From positions 3,844,001 through 3,908,000 of the forward strand of contig NZ_CP059162.1 in NCBI RefSeq assembly GCF_013466605.1: DNA of 64,000 nucleotides, given 5' to 3'. The stretch is from Pseudomonas chlororaphis subsp. aurantiaca (GTDB lineage Bacteria > Pseudomonadota > Gammaproteobacteria > Pseudomonadales > Pseudomonadaceae). Made by a program: the position numbers and the translations under genes. Below, in pieces: positions 46,149-55,055 of this stretch (position 1 is the first letter of the stretch; each line of letters opens with the position of its first letter). Below the pieces are notes generated by a model. That model saw nothing but the letters and a program-made list of their open reading frames with translations, did no database searches and was not told where the DNA came from.

Positions 46149-47182
46149 CCAGCCTGATCAAGCTCGAGCTCTTGGATGATACCAAGTACGCTGAGCTGTT
46201 CCCGCGCTCGACTGTTTTACTGGACGGCATTCCAACGTTTCACGAGTACGCTCAGTTATGGCTTGATGGTCGAGTCATCACCTCCGGCACGCGCAACAAT
46301 TACAAGGGCGCGCTGAACCTGTATTGGATTCCGCCGCTGGCCCTGATCCGCCTCGACCAGATCACCACCACGCTCCTGCGCCGCGTCATTGCGGCGACGG
46401 AGTGGACGTCGCCAGGTGTTCGCCGCAACGCCTTGGTCAAACTCTCGACCATCCTGGAATCGGCCGTCACTGAAGAGCTGATCAAGAAGAACCCTGCCAA
46501 AATGATCGACCGCCCCAAACGGGCGCGTAAGGAAATTAACCCTTTCTCTCTAGACGAGGCGAACAGGATCATAGCCCACATGTACCAGACCACTCACTGG
46601 CCCAGCGGGATCTACGCCGCGTTCTTTGAGTTTGCGTTCTTCACCGGGCTCCGGCTGTCAGAGGTCGCGGCACTGCGCTGGGATGCTGTGGACCTGGTGA
46701 AGCGCCAGGTTCATGTCCGCCGCACTGTGGCACTGGCCGTAGTCGAAGAACGCACTAAGACCGGCAAAGATCGCTATGTGCTGCTCAATGAGCGGGCGCT
46801 GCACGCGCTGGAGTACGCCCGCCAGTACGCGGAACGTCGCAAAAAAGGCGTCGGCAGGATCAAGGAAACGCCCTATGTGTTCCCGCCATCGAAGAACAGC
46901 GAGTACATCAAACAGACGTCCGACCTGCATAAGCAGTGGGGACCAGCCCTGAAGGCACTGGCGATGTCTTATCGGCCACCGTACAACTGCCGTCATACTT
47001 ATGCGACAATATGCTTAATGTCCAACATGAACCCCGCCTTCATCGCTCAGCAACTTGGCCACAGCGTCCAAATGTTGCTGACGACGTATGCGCGTTGGCT
47101 CAACTCAAGCTCAGACTGGGCGGAGCTGGAAAAGCTCCAGATTGGTATCAAATCGGTATCAGGCAAAAACGACCAGCTCTAA
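45989..47182 (+). CDS. int: tyrosine-recombinase integrase of the island
   Basis: 397 aa, ATG 45989 after AGAAGG. N-terminal arm/core-binding part (FRKSLRIRFTWNGVRRCETL, then YAQLWLDGRVITSGTRNNYK) and C-terminal catalytic domain: R222 in FFTGLRLSEVAALRW, Lys in ERTKTGKDRYV, R335 in YNCRHTYATI, His in QLGHSVQ, nucleophile Y367 in TTYARWL. The residue normally His in H-x-x-R is Tyr here, which some functional members tolerate. The stop lies 5 bp before the right att repeat, so the gene abuts its own recombination site. Confidence 0.92.
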   Translation: MARSTVDLPRGVEIFRKSLRIRFTWNGVRRCETLPYPATPKGIKAASQLRDQVTSLIKLELLDDTKYAELFPRSTVLLDGIPTFHEYAQLWLDGRVITSGTRNNYKGALNLYWIPPLALIRLDQITTTLLRRVIAATEWTSPGVRRNALVKLSTILESAVTEELIKKNPAKMIDRPKRARKEINPFSLDEANRIIAHMYQTTHWPSGIYAAFFEFAFFTGLRLSEVAALRWDAVDLVKRQVHVRRTVALAVVEERTKTGKDRYVLLNERALHALEYARQYAERRKKGVGRIKETPYVFPPSKNSEYIKQTSDLHKQWGPALKALAMSYRPPYNCRHTYATICLMSNMNPAFIAQQLGHSVQMLLTTYARWLNSSSDWAELEKLQIGIKSVSGKNDQL

Positions 47183-47186
47183 CCCA

Positions 47187-47230
47187 TTGATAGGTAAGGT
47201 AATTGATTTCCACAGCTAACATCACGATGC
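47187..47230. repeat. right attachment repeat (attR-like) over the ABC-F start
   Basis: Direct repeat of 6606-6649 with two mismatches. It includes AGGTAAGGT as ribosome binding site, TTG start at 47203 and codons 2-9 of the ABC-F gene; identity with the left copy ends within codon 10. Confidence 0.88.
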
Positions 47231-48789
47231 AGTTCGGCGCCAAGCCGCTATTCGAGAACGTTTCGGTCAAGTTCAACGGCGGCAACCGCTATGGCCTGAT
47301 CGGCGCCAACGGTTGCGGCAAATCGACTTTCATGAAGATCCTCGGCGGCGACCTCGAGCCGTCCGGCGGCCAGGTCATGCTGGAGCCGAACGTTCGCCTG
47401 GGTAAACTGCGCCAGGACCAGTTCGCCTACGAAGAATTCACCGTGATCGACACCGTGATCATGGGTCACGAAGAGCTGTGGAAGGTCAAGGCCGAGCGCG
47501 ATCGCATCTACTCGCTGCCGGAAATGAGCGAAGAAGACGGCATGGCCGTGGCCGAGCTGGAAACCGACTTCGCCGAGATGGACGGCTACACCGCCGAATC
47601 CCGCGCCGGTGAACTGCTGCTGGGCCTGGGCATTCCCCTGGAACAGCATTTCGGCCCGATGACCGAAGTCGCTCCGGGCTGGAAACTACGGGTCCTGCTG
47701 GCCCAGGCGCTGTTCTCCGATCCGGAAGTGCTGCTGCTCGACGAACCGACCAACCACTTGGACATCAACACCATCCGCTGGCTGGAAACGATTCTGACGG
47801 CGCGTAACAGCACCATGATCATCATTTCCCACGACCGTCACTTCCTCAACAGCGTCTGCACCCACATGGCCGACCTGGACTACGGTGAGCTGCGCCTGTT
47901 CCCGGGCAACTACGACGAGTACATGACCGCGGCGACCCAGTCCCGCGAGCAGCTGCTGTCGGACAACGCCAAGAAGAAAGCGCAGATCGCCGAGCTGCAG
48001 ACCTTCGTCAGCCGCTTCTCGGCCAACGCCTCGAAAGCCAAGCAGGCCACCTCCCGCGCCAAGCAGATCGACAAGATCCAGCTGGCCGAGGTCAAGCCAT
48101 CGAGCCGCGTCAGCCCGTTCATCCGTTTCGAACAGACCAAGAAGCTGCACCGCCAGGCCGTGACCATCGAGCAGATGTCCAAGGGCTTCGACGGCAAGAC
48201 CCTGTTCAAGAACTTCAGCTTCACCGTCGAAGCCGGCGAGCGCGTGGCGATCATCGGCCCGAACGGCATCGGCAAGACCACCCTGCTGCGCACCCTGATG
48301 GGCGAGCTGACCCCGGACGCCGGTTCGGTGAAATGGACCGAAAGCGCGGAGCTGGGCTACTACGCCCAGGACCACGCCCATGACTTCGAAGACGACGTCA
48401 GCCTGTTCGACTGGATGGGCCAATGGACCCAGGGCGAGCAGATCATTCGTGGCACCCTGGGCCGCATGCTGTTCTCCAACGACGAGATCCTCAAGTCGGT
48501 CAAGGTCATCTCCGGTGGTGAGCAGGGCCGCATGCTGTTCGGCAAGCTGATCCTGCAAAAGCCCAACGTACTGGTGATGGACGAGCCGACCAACCACCTG
48601 GACATGGAATCCATCGAGGCGCTGAACCTGGCGCTGGAAAACTACCCGGGCACCCTGATCTTCGTCAGCCACGACCGTGAGTTCGTATCGTCCCTGGCCA
48701 CTCGCATCATCGAGCTGAGCCCGAACGGCGTGACCGACTTCAGCGGCACCTACGACGACTACCTGCGCAGCCAGGGCGTGGTGTTCTAA
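47203..48789 (+). CDS. ybiT: ABC-F ATPase, YbiT type
   Basis: 528 aa. Two ABC modules with Walker [10 protein letters not shown] and GPNGIGKTT, signature regions ([34 protein letters not shown]) and Walker [12 protein letters not shown] / [12 protein letters not shown], joined by a charged linker ([20 protein letters not shown]). No membrane domain: these proteins act on ribosomes. TTG at 47203 replaces the ATG expected from relatives that start [11 protein letters not shown]; both start and upstream region come from the integrated island. A second in-frame ATG (47227) would lose eight residues. Confidence 0.9.
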   Translation: MISTANITMQFGAKPLFENVSVKFNGGNRYGLIGANGCGKSTFMKILGGDLEPSGGQVMLEPNVRLGKLRQDQFAYEEFTVIDTVIMGHEELWKVKAERDRIYSLPEMSEEDGMAVAELETDFAEMDGYTAESRAGELLLGLGIPLEQHFGPMTEVAPGWKLRVLLAQALFSDPEVLLLDEPTNHLDINTIRWLETILTARNSTMIIISHDRHFLNSVCTHMADLDYGELRLFPGNYDEYMTAATQSREQLLSDNAKKKAQIAELQTFVSRFSANASKAKQATSRAKQIDKIQLAEVKPSSRVSPFIRFEQTKKLHRQAVTIEQMSKGFDGKTLFKNFSFTVEAGERVAIIGPNGIGKTTLLRTLMGELTPDAGSVKWTESAELGYYAQDHAHDFEDDVSLFDWMGQWTQGEQIIRGTLGRMLFSNDEILKSVKVISGGEQGRMLFGKLILQKPNVLVMDEPTNHLDMESIEALNLALENYPGTLIFVSHDREFVSSLATRIIELSPNGVTDFSGTYDDYLRSQGVVF

Positions 48790-48815
48790 GGAACACCCGT
48801 TGCTTGCCCGTCTGA

Positions 48816-48845
48816 AAGCCCCGTCCTGGTGACGGGGCTTTTTTT
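48816..48845 (+). terminator. intrinsic terminator after the ABC-F gene
   Basis: AAGCCCCGTC (48816-48825) pairs with GACGGGGCTT (48831-48840), followed by TTTTT. Confidence 0.9.
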
Positions 48846-48860
48846 GTCCGGCTATAAAAG

Positions 48861-48915
48861 CATCGCGGGCAAGCGTGCGTACGCATTTCTGTAGGAGCGA
48901 GGCTCGCCCGCGATG
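48861..48915. repeat. REP-type inverted repeat
   Basis: CATCGCGGGC at the left end pairs with GCCCGCGATG at the right end; the inner part contains CTGTAGGAGCGAGGCT, as in the unit at 5109-5159. Confidence 0.75.
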
Positions 48916-49031
48916 GCGTCCTCCCTGCCCCCACAAATAGCCGGCCATAAGAAGTCGTTAGCCTGCTTCCTTTTATTTCCAGCCCGCGCCATGATGCAGT
49001 CCTCCAACCGCCCGCCCGCGAACGAGCCCTC

Positions 49032-50219
49032 ATGTCTGCGCAACAAAAGCCCGTGCCCAGTTCCATGGCGATCACTCAGCAGATTGTCTCCATCGTCTTC
49101 TATACCTTTATCGCGTTTCTCTGCATTGGCCTGCCAATCGCGGTATTGCCCGGTTACGTCCATGGCGAGCTGGGCTTCAGCGCGGTGGTGGCCGGGCTGA
49201 CTATCGGCGCGCAGTACCTGGCCACCCTCCTCAGCCGGCCCATGGCCGGGCGCCTGTCGGACAACCTCGGCACCAAACGGGCGATCGTCTACGGCCTGGC
49301 GGGGATTTTCCTCAGCGGGCTGCTGACCCTGGCGTCCACCCTGCTGCAGGCATTGCCGCTGCTCAGCCTGGGCATCCTGCTGCTCGGACGTTTGCTGCTG
49401 GGGATGGCCCAGGGCCTGATCGGCGTCGGCACCATCAGCTGGTGCATGGGCCAGGTCGGCGCCGAGCACACCGCGCGCTCGATTTCCTGGAACGGCATCG
49501 CCTCCTATGGCGCGATTGCCATCGGCGCGCCGCTGGGGGTGGTGATGGTCGCCGACTACGGCTTCGAAAGCCTGGGGCTGGCCCTGTCGCTGCTGGCGGC
49601 CCTGGCCCTGCTGCTGATCCGCAACAAGCCGTCGGTGCCGGTGATCCGTGGCGAGCGCCTGTCATTTCGCACGGTGTTCGGCCGTATCGCGCCGTACGGC
49701 GCCGGCCTGAGCCTGGCCTCCATCGGCTACGGCACCCTGACCACCTTTATTACCCTGTTCTACCTCAGCCGCGGCTGGACCGGCGCGGCCTATTGCCTGA
49801 CGGTATTCGGCGTCTGCTTCATCCTCTCGCGCCTGCTGTTCATCTCCAGCATCAGCCGTTTTGGCGGCTATCGCGCGGCCATCGCCTGCATGAGCATCGA
49901 GACCCTGGGCCTGATCCTGCTGTGGCTGGCGCCCTCGACCGCGTACGCCATGATCGGCGCCGGGCTCGCCGGCTTCGGCCTGTCGCTGGTATACCCGGCG
50001 CTGGGCGTGGAGGCGATCAAGCAGGTGCCCAGTACCAGCCGCGGCGCAGGCCTGAGCGCCTACGCGGTGTTTTTCGACCTGGCGTTGGCGATTGCCGGGC
50101 CGCTGATGGGCGCGGTGGCGTTGAACCTGGGTTATTCGTGGATTTTCTTCTGCGCGGCGCTGCTGTCGCTCAGCGCCCTGGGCCTGACCCTGCTGCTCAT
50201 GCGCCGGGCCGACGCCTGA
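49032..50219 (+). CDS. MFS transporter, YfcJ/YhhS type
   Basis: 395 aa with about 12 hydrophobic segments. The MFS loop motif between TM2 and TM3 reads LLSRPMAGRLSDNLGTKRAI. Overall layout and the FYTFIAFLCIGLPIAVLPGY first helix match the YfcJ/YhhS group of putative sugar or drug exporters in the inner membrane. Substrate unknown. It stands alone between the ABC-F gene and a convergent hydrolase. Confidence 0.85.
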   Translation: MSAQQKPVPSSMAITQQIVSIVFYTFIAFLCIGLPIAVLPGYVHGELGFSAVVAGLTIGAQYLATLLSRPMAGRLSDNLGTKRAIVYGLAGIFLSGLLTLASTLLQALPLLSLGILLLGRLLLGMAQGLIGVGTISWCMGQVGAEHTARSISWNGIASYGAIAIGAPLGVVMVADYGFESLGLALSLLAALALLLIRNKPSVPVIRGERLSFRTVFGRIAPYGAGLSLASIGYGTLTTFITLFYLSRGWTGAAYCLTVFGVCFILSRLLFISSISRFGGYRAAIACMSIETLGLILLWLAPSTAYAMIGAGLAGFGLSLVYPALGVEAIKQVPSTSRGAGLSAYAVFFDLALAIAGPLMGAVALNLGYSWIFFCAALLSLSALGLTLLLMRRADA

Positions 50220-50220
50220 A

Positions 50221-51258
50221 TCACTGATCCGCGGTCTGCATCCCGGCACGACTCGGCTTGCCCAGGGCCTGGGCAAAGAAGCGGCCAGCCTCGGCAATCA
50301 GATTGCGGTGGATGTCCGCGCGGTCGACGCCATCGGCGTCGGTGCACAAGGCCGGCATGCTCAGCAACTGCTCCTCGGTGCACGGCGCCATGAACACGAA
50401 GTGCCCGGCCCCGGCCAACAGCCTGAAGTCCGGCGCCACCGGCAGCTTGCGGGCCAGGGCCGCGGCGTTCTTGTCCAGGGCCACCAGCTTGTCGACATCG
50501 CCGCTGTACAGCAGTACCGGCACATGAACACCCGACAGGGTTTGCCGCCCGAACTTGAGGCTCAGCGGCGCCATCAGCAGCAAGGCCTGGACCCGCGGGT
50601 CGGCGACCGGTTGCAAGTCATCGCGATCGACGATCAGCTCGCCCTGGGTATTGCAGGCATCGTGATCGTCTGGGCGCTCCTGGCAATAGCGGCGCAAGCG
50701 GTCCAGTTCGGGGGTCGCCCCGGACAGGATCAGCGCGGTTTCGCCGCCGGCCGAATAACCGATAACCCCGACCTGCCCGGCATTGACGAAAGGCGACAGC
50801 ATCGGGTCGGCCAGGGTCGCGGTAATGGCTTCGGAAATCTGGATCGGCCGGCCATAGAGGTTGCTCAGGGTGCCCAGCCGGCTGTGATCCTTGTAGTTGT
50901 CACCCGGATGAATCACCGCCACTACCACGAAGCCCTTGCGCGCCAGCGAGGTGGCCAGGTCGTGCAGGGCCAGCGGCGTGCCGGTGTTGCCGTGGGACAG
51001 CATCAACAGCGGGAAACGGCCGATGGCGATCTTCGAATCCCGGGAGGCGGCAATCTGATAACCCTCGACCTGGCTGCTGTGCTCGATGCCGGTGGAGGGA
51101 TAGAAGGCAATGGCCCGCATCGGCTGCTGGTCCAGCGGGTCGAGAAAACTCATCTCGTGGAAACCGACGCTCCAGTGCGGATGGGGCGCAGGCGCGGCGT
51201 GCACGATAATCGGGCCGCCAAGCAGGCAGATCAGTGACATTGCCCAAAGACGCATCAT
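50221..51258 (-). CDS. exported alpha/beta hydrolase, dienelactone/lipase-like
   Basis: 345 aa from ATG 51258, 10 bases after GGAAGG; the frame upstream to 51354 lacks a site. Signal peptide at residues 1-22 (LICLLGGPIIVHA). Nucleophile elbow GVIGYSAGGETALI with catalytic Ser, oxyanion-region LLMLSHGNTGT, late His in LLAGAGHFVFMAP. Similar periplasmic hydrolases act on esters or platelet-activating-factor-like lipids; the substrate is not predictable. Convergent with the MFS gene, whose stop is 1 bp away. Confidence 0.8.
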   Translation of the reverse strand: MMRLWAMSLICLLGGPIIVHAAPAPHPHWSVGFHEMSFLDPLDQQPMRAIAFYPSTGIEHSSQVEGYQIAASRDSKIAIGRFPLLMLSHGNTGTPLALHDLATSLARKGFVVVAVIHPGDNYKDHSRLGTLSNLYGRPIQISEAITATLADPMLSPFVNAGQVGVIGYSAGGETALILSGATPELDRLRRYCQERPDDHDACNTQGELIVDRDDLQPVADPRVQALLLMAPLSLKFGRQTLSGVHVPVLLYSGDVDKLVALDKNAAALARKLPVAPDFRLLAGAGHFVFMAPCTEEQLLSMPALCTDADGVDRADIHRNLIAEAGRFFAQALGKPSRAGMQTADQ

Positions 51259-51501
51259 GGATGCACCACCTTCCCTACCTGATGAAAACGCCGGTTCATT
51301 GCTCCAGTGGCCAGGGTTTCGCTGGCCTGATGCCTGGGCTGTCGGCCGGATCACACCGTTGTATGCGCTGCAATTTGCATAACCCGGGCCAGAACGAAAA
51401 AAGCACGAACACGAAAAACTCCGTATCCCGCTGCCTGGAGGGCATCAGAATACAGAGTTTAAAGGGCGTTGCCTGGGGCGTAAGCGACTTTTACACAAGC
51501 C

Positions 51502-52113
51502 TTACGCGGCAGCGAACAGTTGCTCGCTGATTTGCGCCTGGGCGTCGTTCAAGGCCTTGGTGCGGACTTCGTCGCCATAAGCCAGGCCGTGGGCGCGGAC
51601 GAATTCGATGTCGGTGATGCCGAGGAAACCGAACAGCACTTTCAGGTAGTCCTCGTGAGCCACGCCAGTGGCTTGGCCGGCATGCAGGCCGCCGGAGGTG
51701 GAGACCACCACGACTTTCTTGCCACCGCACAGGCCTTCAGGGCCGGCTTCGGTGTAGCGGAAGGTCTGGCCGGCCACGGCGATGCGGTCGATCCAGGCCT
51801 TGAGCTGGGTCGGGATGGTGAAGTTGTACATAGGCGCGGCGATCACCACCGCGTCGGCGGCCTGGAATTCGGCGAGGGTCGAAGCGCTCAGCTCGGCTTC
51901 GTGCTGCTGGGCGGCGTTGCGCACTTCGGCCGGGGTACCGGCGGCCACCAGGGTGGCGGAGCTGAAGTGACTGATGGCATCGGCGGCCAGGTCGCGGTAG
52001 GTCACCTCAACGCTGGCGTCGGCGTTTTTCCAGGCCTTGACCACGCTTTCGCTCAACTGACGGGAAGCCGAGTTGTCACCAAGGATGCTCGAATCGATAT
52101 GCAGCAGTTTCAT
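51502..52113 (-). CDS. azoR: FMN-dependent NADH azoreductase
   Basis: 203 aa from ATG 52113 (GGAGAATCCCAG upstream). Flavodoxin-like fold: [20 protein letters not shown] contains the phosphate-binding Ser cluster, then [20 protein letters not shown] and [11 protein letters not shown], the FMN isoalloxazine-binding segments of the AzoR family. The enzyme reduces quinones and azo compounds as a two-electron donor. A LysR gene is divergently transcribed with a 129-bp gap and probably controls it. Confidence 0.92.
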   Translation of the reverse strand: MKLLHIDSSILGDNSASRQLSESVVKAWKNADASVEVTYRDLAADAISHFSSATLVAAGTPAEVRNAAQQHEAELSASTLAEFQAADAVVIAAPMYNFTIPTQLKAWIDRIAVAGQTFRYTEAGPEGLCGGKKVVVVSTSGGLHAGQATGVAHEDYLKVLFGFLGITDIEFVRAHGLAYGDEVRTKALNDAQAQISEQLFAAA

Positions 52114-52242
52114 CTGGGATTCTCCAAGTGAGGATCGCCACCGGGCGATCAATTGAGGACAATCCTACAGATGAAACCAATAGCTGATTAGCCGACATAA
52201 ATGCGATAGTTTGTCCCATCAGCAGGACAGTCGAGCCATTCT

Positions 52243-53151
52243 ATGCAAGACCTCAACGATCTTTATTATTTCGCCAAGGTGGTGGAAGCCGGTGGTTTCG
52301 CCGCCGCCGGGCGTTTACTGGGGGTGCCCAAATCCCGTTTGTCGCGGCGTATCGCCGAGCTGGAAGAGCGACTGCACACCCGGTTGCTGCAACGCACCAC
52401 CCGCCAATTGAAGCTGACCGCGGTCGGCGAACGTTACTTGCGCCACTGCCAGGCCATGCTGCTGGAAGCGGAAATGGCCGACGAGGCCGTGGCCAGCATG
52501 TCCAGCGAACCTCGCGGGCGCCTGCGGGTGTCCTGCCCGGTCGGCCTGGCCCACCATATGTTGCCGACCGTCATCAGCTCCTTCCTCGAGCAATATCCCC
52601 AGGTCCAGCTGGACATGCAATTGCTCAACCGCCGGGTCGACGTGGTCGCCGAAGGCATCGACGTGGCGCTGCGGGTTCGCGAGCATGGCGACGAAGACCC
52701 CTTGCTGGTGACCCGGCGCCTGCGCCAGGCACAGACCGTGATGGTCGCCAGCCCGGGGTTCGCCCGGGAATGGCCGATCCACAGTCCCGAAGACCTGCAC
52801 AAGGTGCCGGTGCTGGGTGCCCTGGAGGCCGACCGCATGGTGCATTTGCGCATGCTCGATGCCCGGGGCGAGAAATGCGACCTGGTCCTGGAGGCGCGCC
52901 TGGGCATCGACGATTTTCTGGTGCGCCGCTCCTGCGCCCTCGCCGGCCTTGGCTGTACCATCCTGCCGATGATGTATTGCGAGGAAGAACTGCAGACCGG
53001 GCAACTGGTGCAACTGCTGCCTGAATGGTCGCTGCCTGGCGGTTGGCTACAGGCGGTCTACCCTCACCGGCGCGGTGTATTGCCAGCGGTAAGGGCGTGG
53101 ATCGAGCATGTCAGCGAAGCGTTCAAAGGCTGCGGAGACCGAATGCTATGA
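52243..53151 (+). CDS. LysR-family transcriptional regulator
   Basis: 302 aa. N-terminal winged HTH (DLYYFAKVVEAGGFAAAGRL, LGVPKSRLSRRIAELEERL), typical linker helix, then a type-2 periplasmic-binding-like effector domain (RGRLRVSCPVGLAHHMLPTV onwards). Divergent to azoR, as is common for the quinone-responsive pairs in Pseudomonas. It also precedes the MmcQ/YjbR gene by 23 bp. Confidence 0.92.
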   Translation: MQDLNDLYYFAKVVEAGGFAAAGRLLGVPKSRLSRRIAELEERLHTRLLQRTTRQLKLTAVGERYLRHCQAMLLEAEMADEAVASMSSEPRGRLRVSCPVGLAHHMLPTVISSFLEQYPQVQLDMQLLNRRVDVVAEGIDVALRVREHGDEDPLLVTRRLRQAQTVMVASPGFAREWPIHSPEDLHKVPVLGALEADRMVHLRMLDARGEKCDLVLEARLGIDDFLVRRSCALAGLGCTILPMMYCEEELQTGQLVQLLPEWSLPGGWLQAVYPHRRGVLPAVRAWIEHVSEAFKGCGDRML

Positions 53152-53174
53152 CGGCCGCGATAAAAGGAAAAACC

Positions 53175-53519
53175 ATGACTGAAGCGGATGTGGCGCAATT
53201 CTGCCTGGACTTGCCGGGTGCGCGCGAAGACTACAAATGGGGCGGTGTACGAGTGTTTTCCGTGGCCGGCAACAAGATGTTCGCCCTGCAGAACCTGCGG
53301 GGCGAGTCACTGGCGTTCAAGGTGGACAAGGAACTGTTCCTCGGCCATGTCGACCGTCCCGGCATCGCGCCGGCGCCGTACCTGGCCCGGGCGCACTGGA
53401 TTATCATGCAGACGCCCTACCCACTGGGCGCCGGTGAGCTGCGGGACTTGCTGCAGCGTTCGCACCAGCTGGTGGTGAGCAAGCTGCCCAAGCGGGTACA
53501 GGTTGGCTTGTTGCTTTAG
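53175..53519 (+). CDS. MmcQ/YjbR-family DNA-binding protein
   Basis: 114 aa, ATG 53175 after AAAAGGAAAAACC; the open frame back to 53025 overlaps the LysR gene and is not used. Family landmarks: FCLDLPGAREDYKWGGVRVF, NKMFALQN, LAFKVDKELF and WIIMQTPYPLGAGELRDLLQ. Fold resembles double-wing DNA binding, role unknown. Probably cotranscribed with the LysR gene. Confidence 0.85.
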   Translation: MTEADVAQFCLDLPGAREDYKWGGVRVFSVAGNKMFALQNLRGESLAFKVDKELFLGHVDRPGIAPAPYLARAHWIIMQTPYPLGAGELRDLLQRSHQLVVSKLPKRVQVGLLL

Positions 53520-53941
53520 AACAGCGAGAACAGGCTGCCTTCGAGAAACAGCCGGTCGATCCAGAACACCTGGTGCAGCAGCACGATCAGCCAGAACACC
53601 AGTTGATAGGACAGCTTGCGGGTCTTGTGGCGAAAGGCCTGCTGCGCCAGCAAGGCGCCTGGCCAGCCACCGGCCAGCTCCACGGCGTGCAGGACGTTTT
53701 CCGGGGTCCGCCAGCTGTCGCTACGGGCCTTGCGCTTGTCGCTCCAGTAAAGGAAGAACGTCAGCACGCTGACCGCGCCGTAGGCCGCCAGCGGTACCCA
53801 GGAAATCCCCTTCACGCCCAATAGCAGCGAGCCGCACAGGGGCAAGGCGCAGAGCAGCAGGAAAACCACCGCCTTGAGCCGTGGCTGCTGGATCCGTGCC
53901 CCGGCGACTTCGCCGGGGCGGTTCTGGTTGCGTGCGTTCAT
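53516..53941 (-). CDS. DUF1294 membrane protein
   Basis: 141 aa with three or four hydrophobic segments (VVFLLLCALPLCGSLLL, WVPLAAYGAVSVLTFFLYW, LVFWLIVLLHQVFWI). Signature YWSDKRKARSDSWRTPENVL and GGWPGALLAQQAFRHKTRKL of DUF1294; in many bacteria this domain is fused to a cold-shock domain, which is absent here. Its start overlaps the uppP stop by one base and its end overlaps the YjbR gene by 4 bp. Confidence 0.85.
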   Translation of the reverse strand: MNARNQNRPGEVAGARIQQPRLKAVVFLLLCALPLCGSLLLGVKGISWVPLAAYGAVSVLTFFLYWSDKRKARSDSWRTPENVLHAVELAGGWPGALLAQQAFRHKTRKLSYQLVFWLIVLLHQVFWIDRLFLEGSLFSLF

Positions 53942-54771
53942 CAGGAATGTACCGCGGTCCAGTCGACCCAGCCGAACTGCCAGGTGGCGAGGATCACCAG
54001 GCCGAAGGCAATGCGATACCAGGCAAACGCCGCGTAGCTGTGGTTGGCGATGAACTTGAGCAGGCCCCTGACCGCGATCATCGCGAAGATGAACGAGGTG
54101 ATGAAGCCGACGGCGAACACCGGCAGGTCATCCGGCTGGAACAGGTTGCGGTACTTGTAGCCTGAGTAGACCGCGGCACCGACCATGGTCGGCATGGCCA
54201 GGAAGAACGAGAACTCGGTGGCGGTCTTGCGCGACAGGCCGAACAACAGGCCGCCGATAATCGTGGAGCCCGAGCGCGAGGTGCCTGGAATCATCGCCAG
54301 GCACTGGGCGAAACCGACCTTCAAGGCATCTTTCCAGCTGATTTCGTCCACGCTGTTGGCATGTATTTCATGCTGCCGGCGCTCGGCCCAGAGCATGACC
54401 AGGCCACCCACCACCAGCGCCGTGGCGACGGTGATCGGGTTGAACAGGTATTCATGGATCAGGTCGGCGAAGATCACCCCCAGCACCACGGCGGGCAGGA
54501 AGGCGATCAGCAGGTTGATGGTGAATCGCTGCGCGTTGCGCTGGGTCGGCAGGCCGGTGACCACGCCGAGGATCTTGCGGCGAAACTCCCAGACCACCGC
54601 GAGAATGGCCCCCAGCTGAATGATGATGTTGAACGCCATGGCGCGCTCGCCACCGAAGTTGAGCAAGTCCGCCACGATAATCTGGTGGCCGGTACTGCTG
54701 ATGGGCAGAAACTCTGTCAGCCCTTCCACAATCCCCAAAATCAATGCCTGTACGGCGGTCCAAAGCTCCAT
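53941..54771 (-). CDS. uppP: undecaprenyl-diphosphate phosphatase
   Basis: 276 aa from ATG 54771 (GGGGG 5 bases upstream), as in relatives that begin with a short MxLW; ATG 54789 is an alternative. Conserved active-site motifs: [20 protein letters not shown] with E16, E20, S25, S26 and H29, and [16 protein letters not shown]. Multi-pass inner-membrane enzyme that recycles the lipid carrier of peptidoglycan and O-antigen synthesis and confers bacitracin tolerance. Confidence 0.95.
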   Translation of the reverse strand: MELWTAVQALILGIVEGLTEFLPISSTGHQIIVADLLNFGGERAMAFNIIIQLGAILAVVWEFRRKILGVVTGLPTQRNAQRFTINLLIAFLPAVVLGVIFADLIHEYLFNPITVATALVVGGLVMLWAERRQHEIHANSVDEISWKDALKVGFAQCLAMIPGTSRSGSTIIGGLLFGLSRKTATEFSFFLAMPTMVGAAVYSGYKYRNLFQPDDLPVFAVGFITSFIFAMIAVRGLLKFIANHSYAAFAWYRIAFGLVILATWQFGWVDWTAVHS

Positions 54772-55055
54772 CAATCCCCCGAAGGTCATGCCGTGGCATG
54801 CCTTTTAGTTTTTCTTCAATGTTCACTGACACGTGCGTCGCGACTTCACAGCCGCAATAGGATCATCATCGCCCCTGAAAATTCCGTGAAAAATCAGCCG
54901 GATTCAGGTTTTTCGCGATGAGGCCGAAATCCTAGCAGACAGATGCGATAAAGACTGTCGCGTTGCGAGAATCCGATGGACCTGACTGCAAGGAGCGCAT
55001 GACGGATGTACAGGGTGTTTCCATTACAAGAACAACAATCGGGAGTGACAGATTC

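Larger units (their letters stand above)
6600..47230. mobile_element. integrated island: prophage integration module carrying RHS toxin cargo
   Basis: Bounded by a 44-bp direct repeat (6606-6649 / 47187-47230). The intact integrase lies immediately inside the right repeat, with an excisionase-like gene upstream. The right third (38.5-47.2 kb) is the early region of a temperate phage; the left two thirds hold RHS toxins, their associated families and IS debris. No head, tail or terminase genes were recognised, so the element is unlikely to make its own particles. Boundaries are inferred from the repeat and integrase. Confidence 0.8.
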
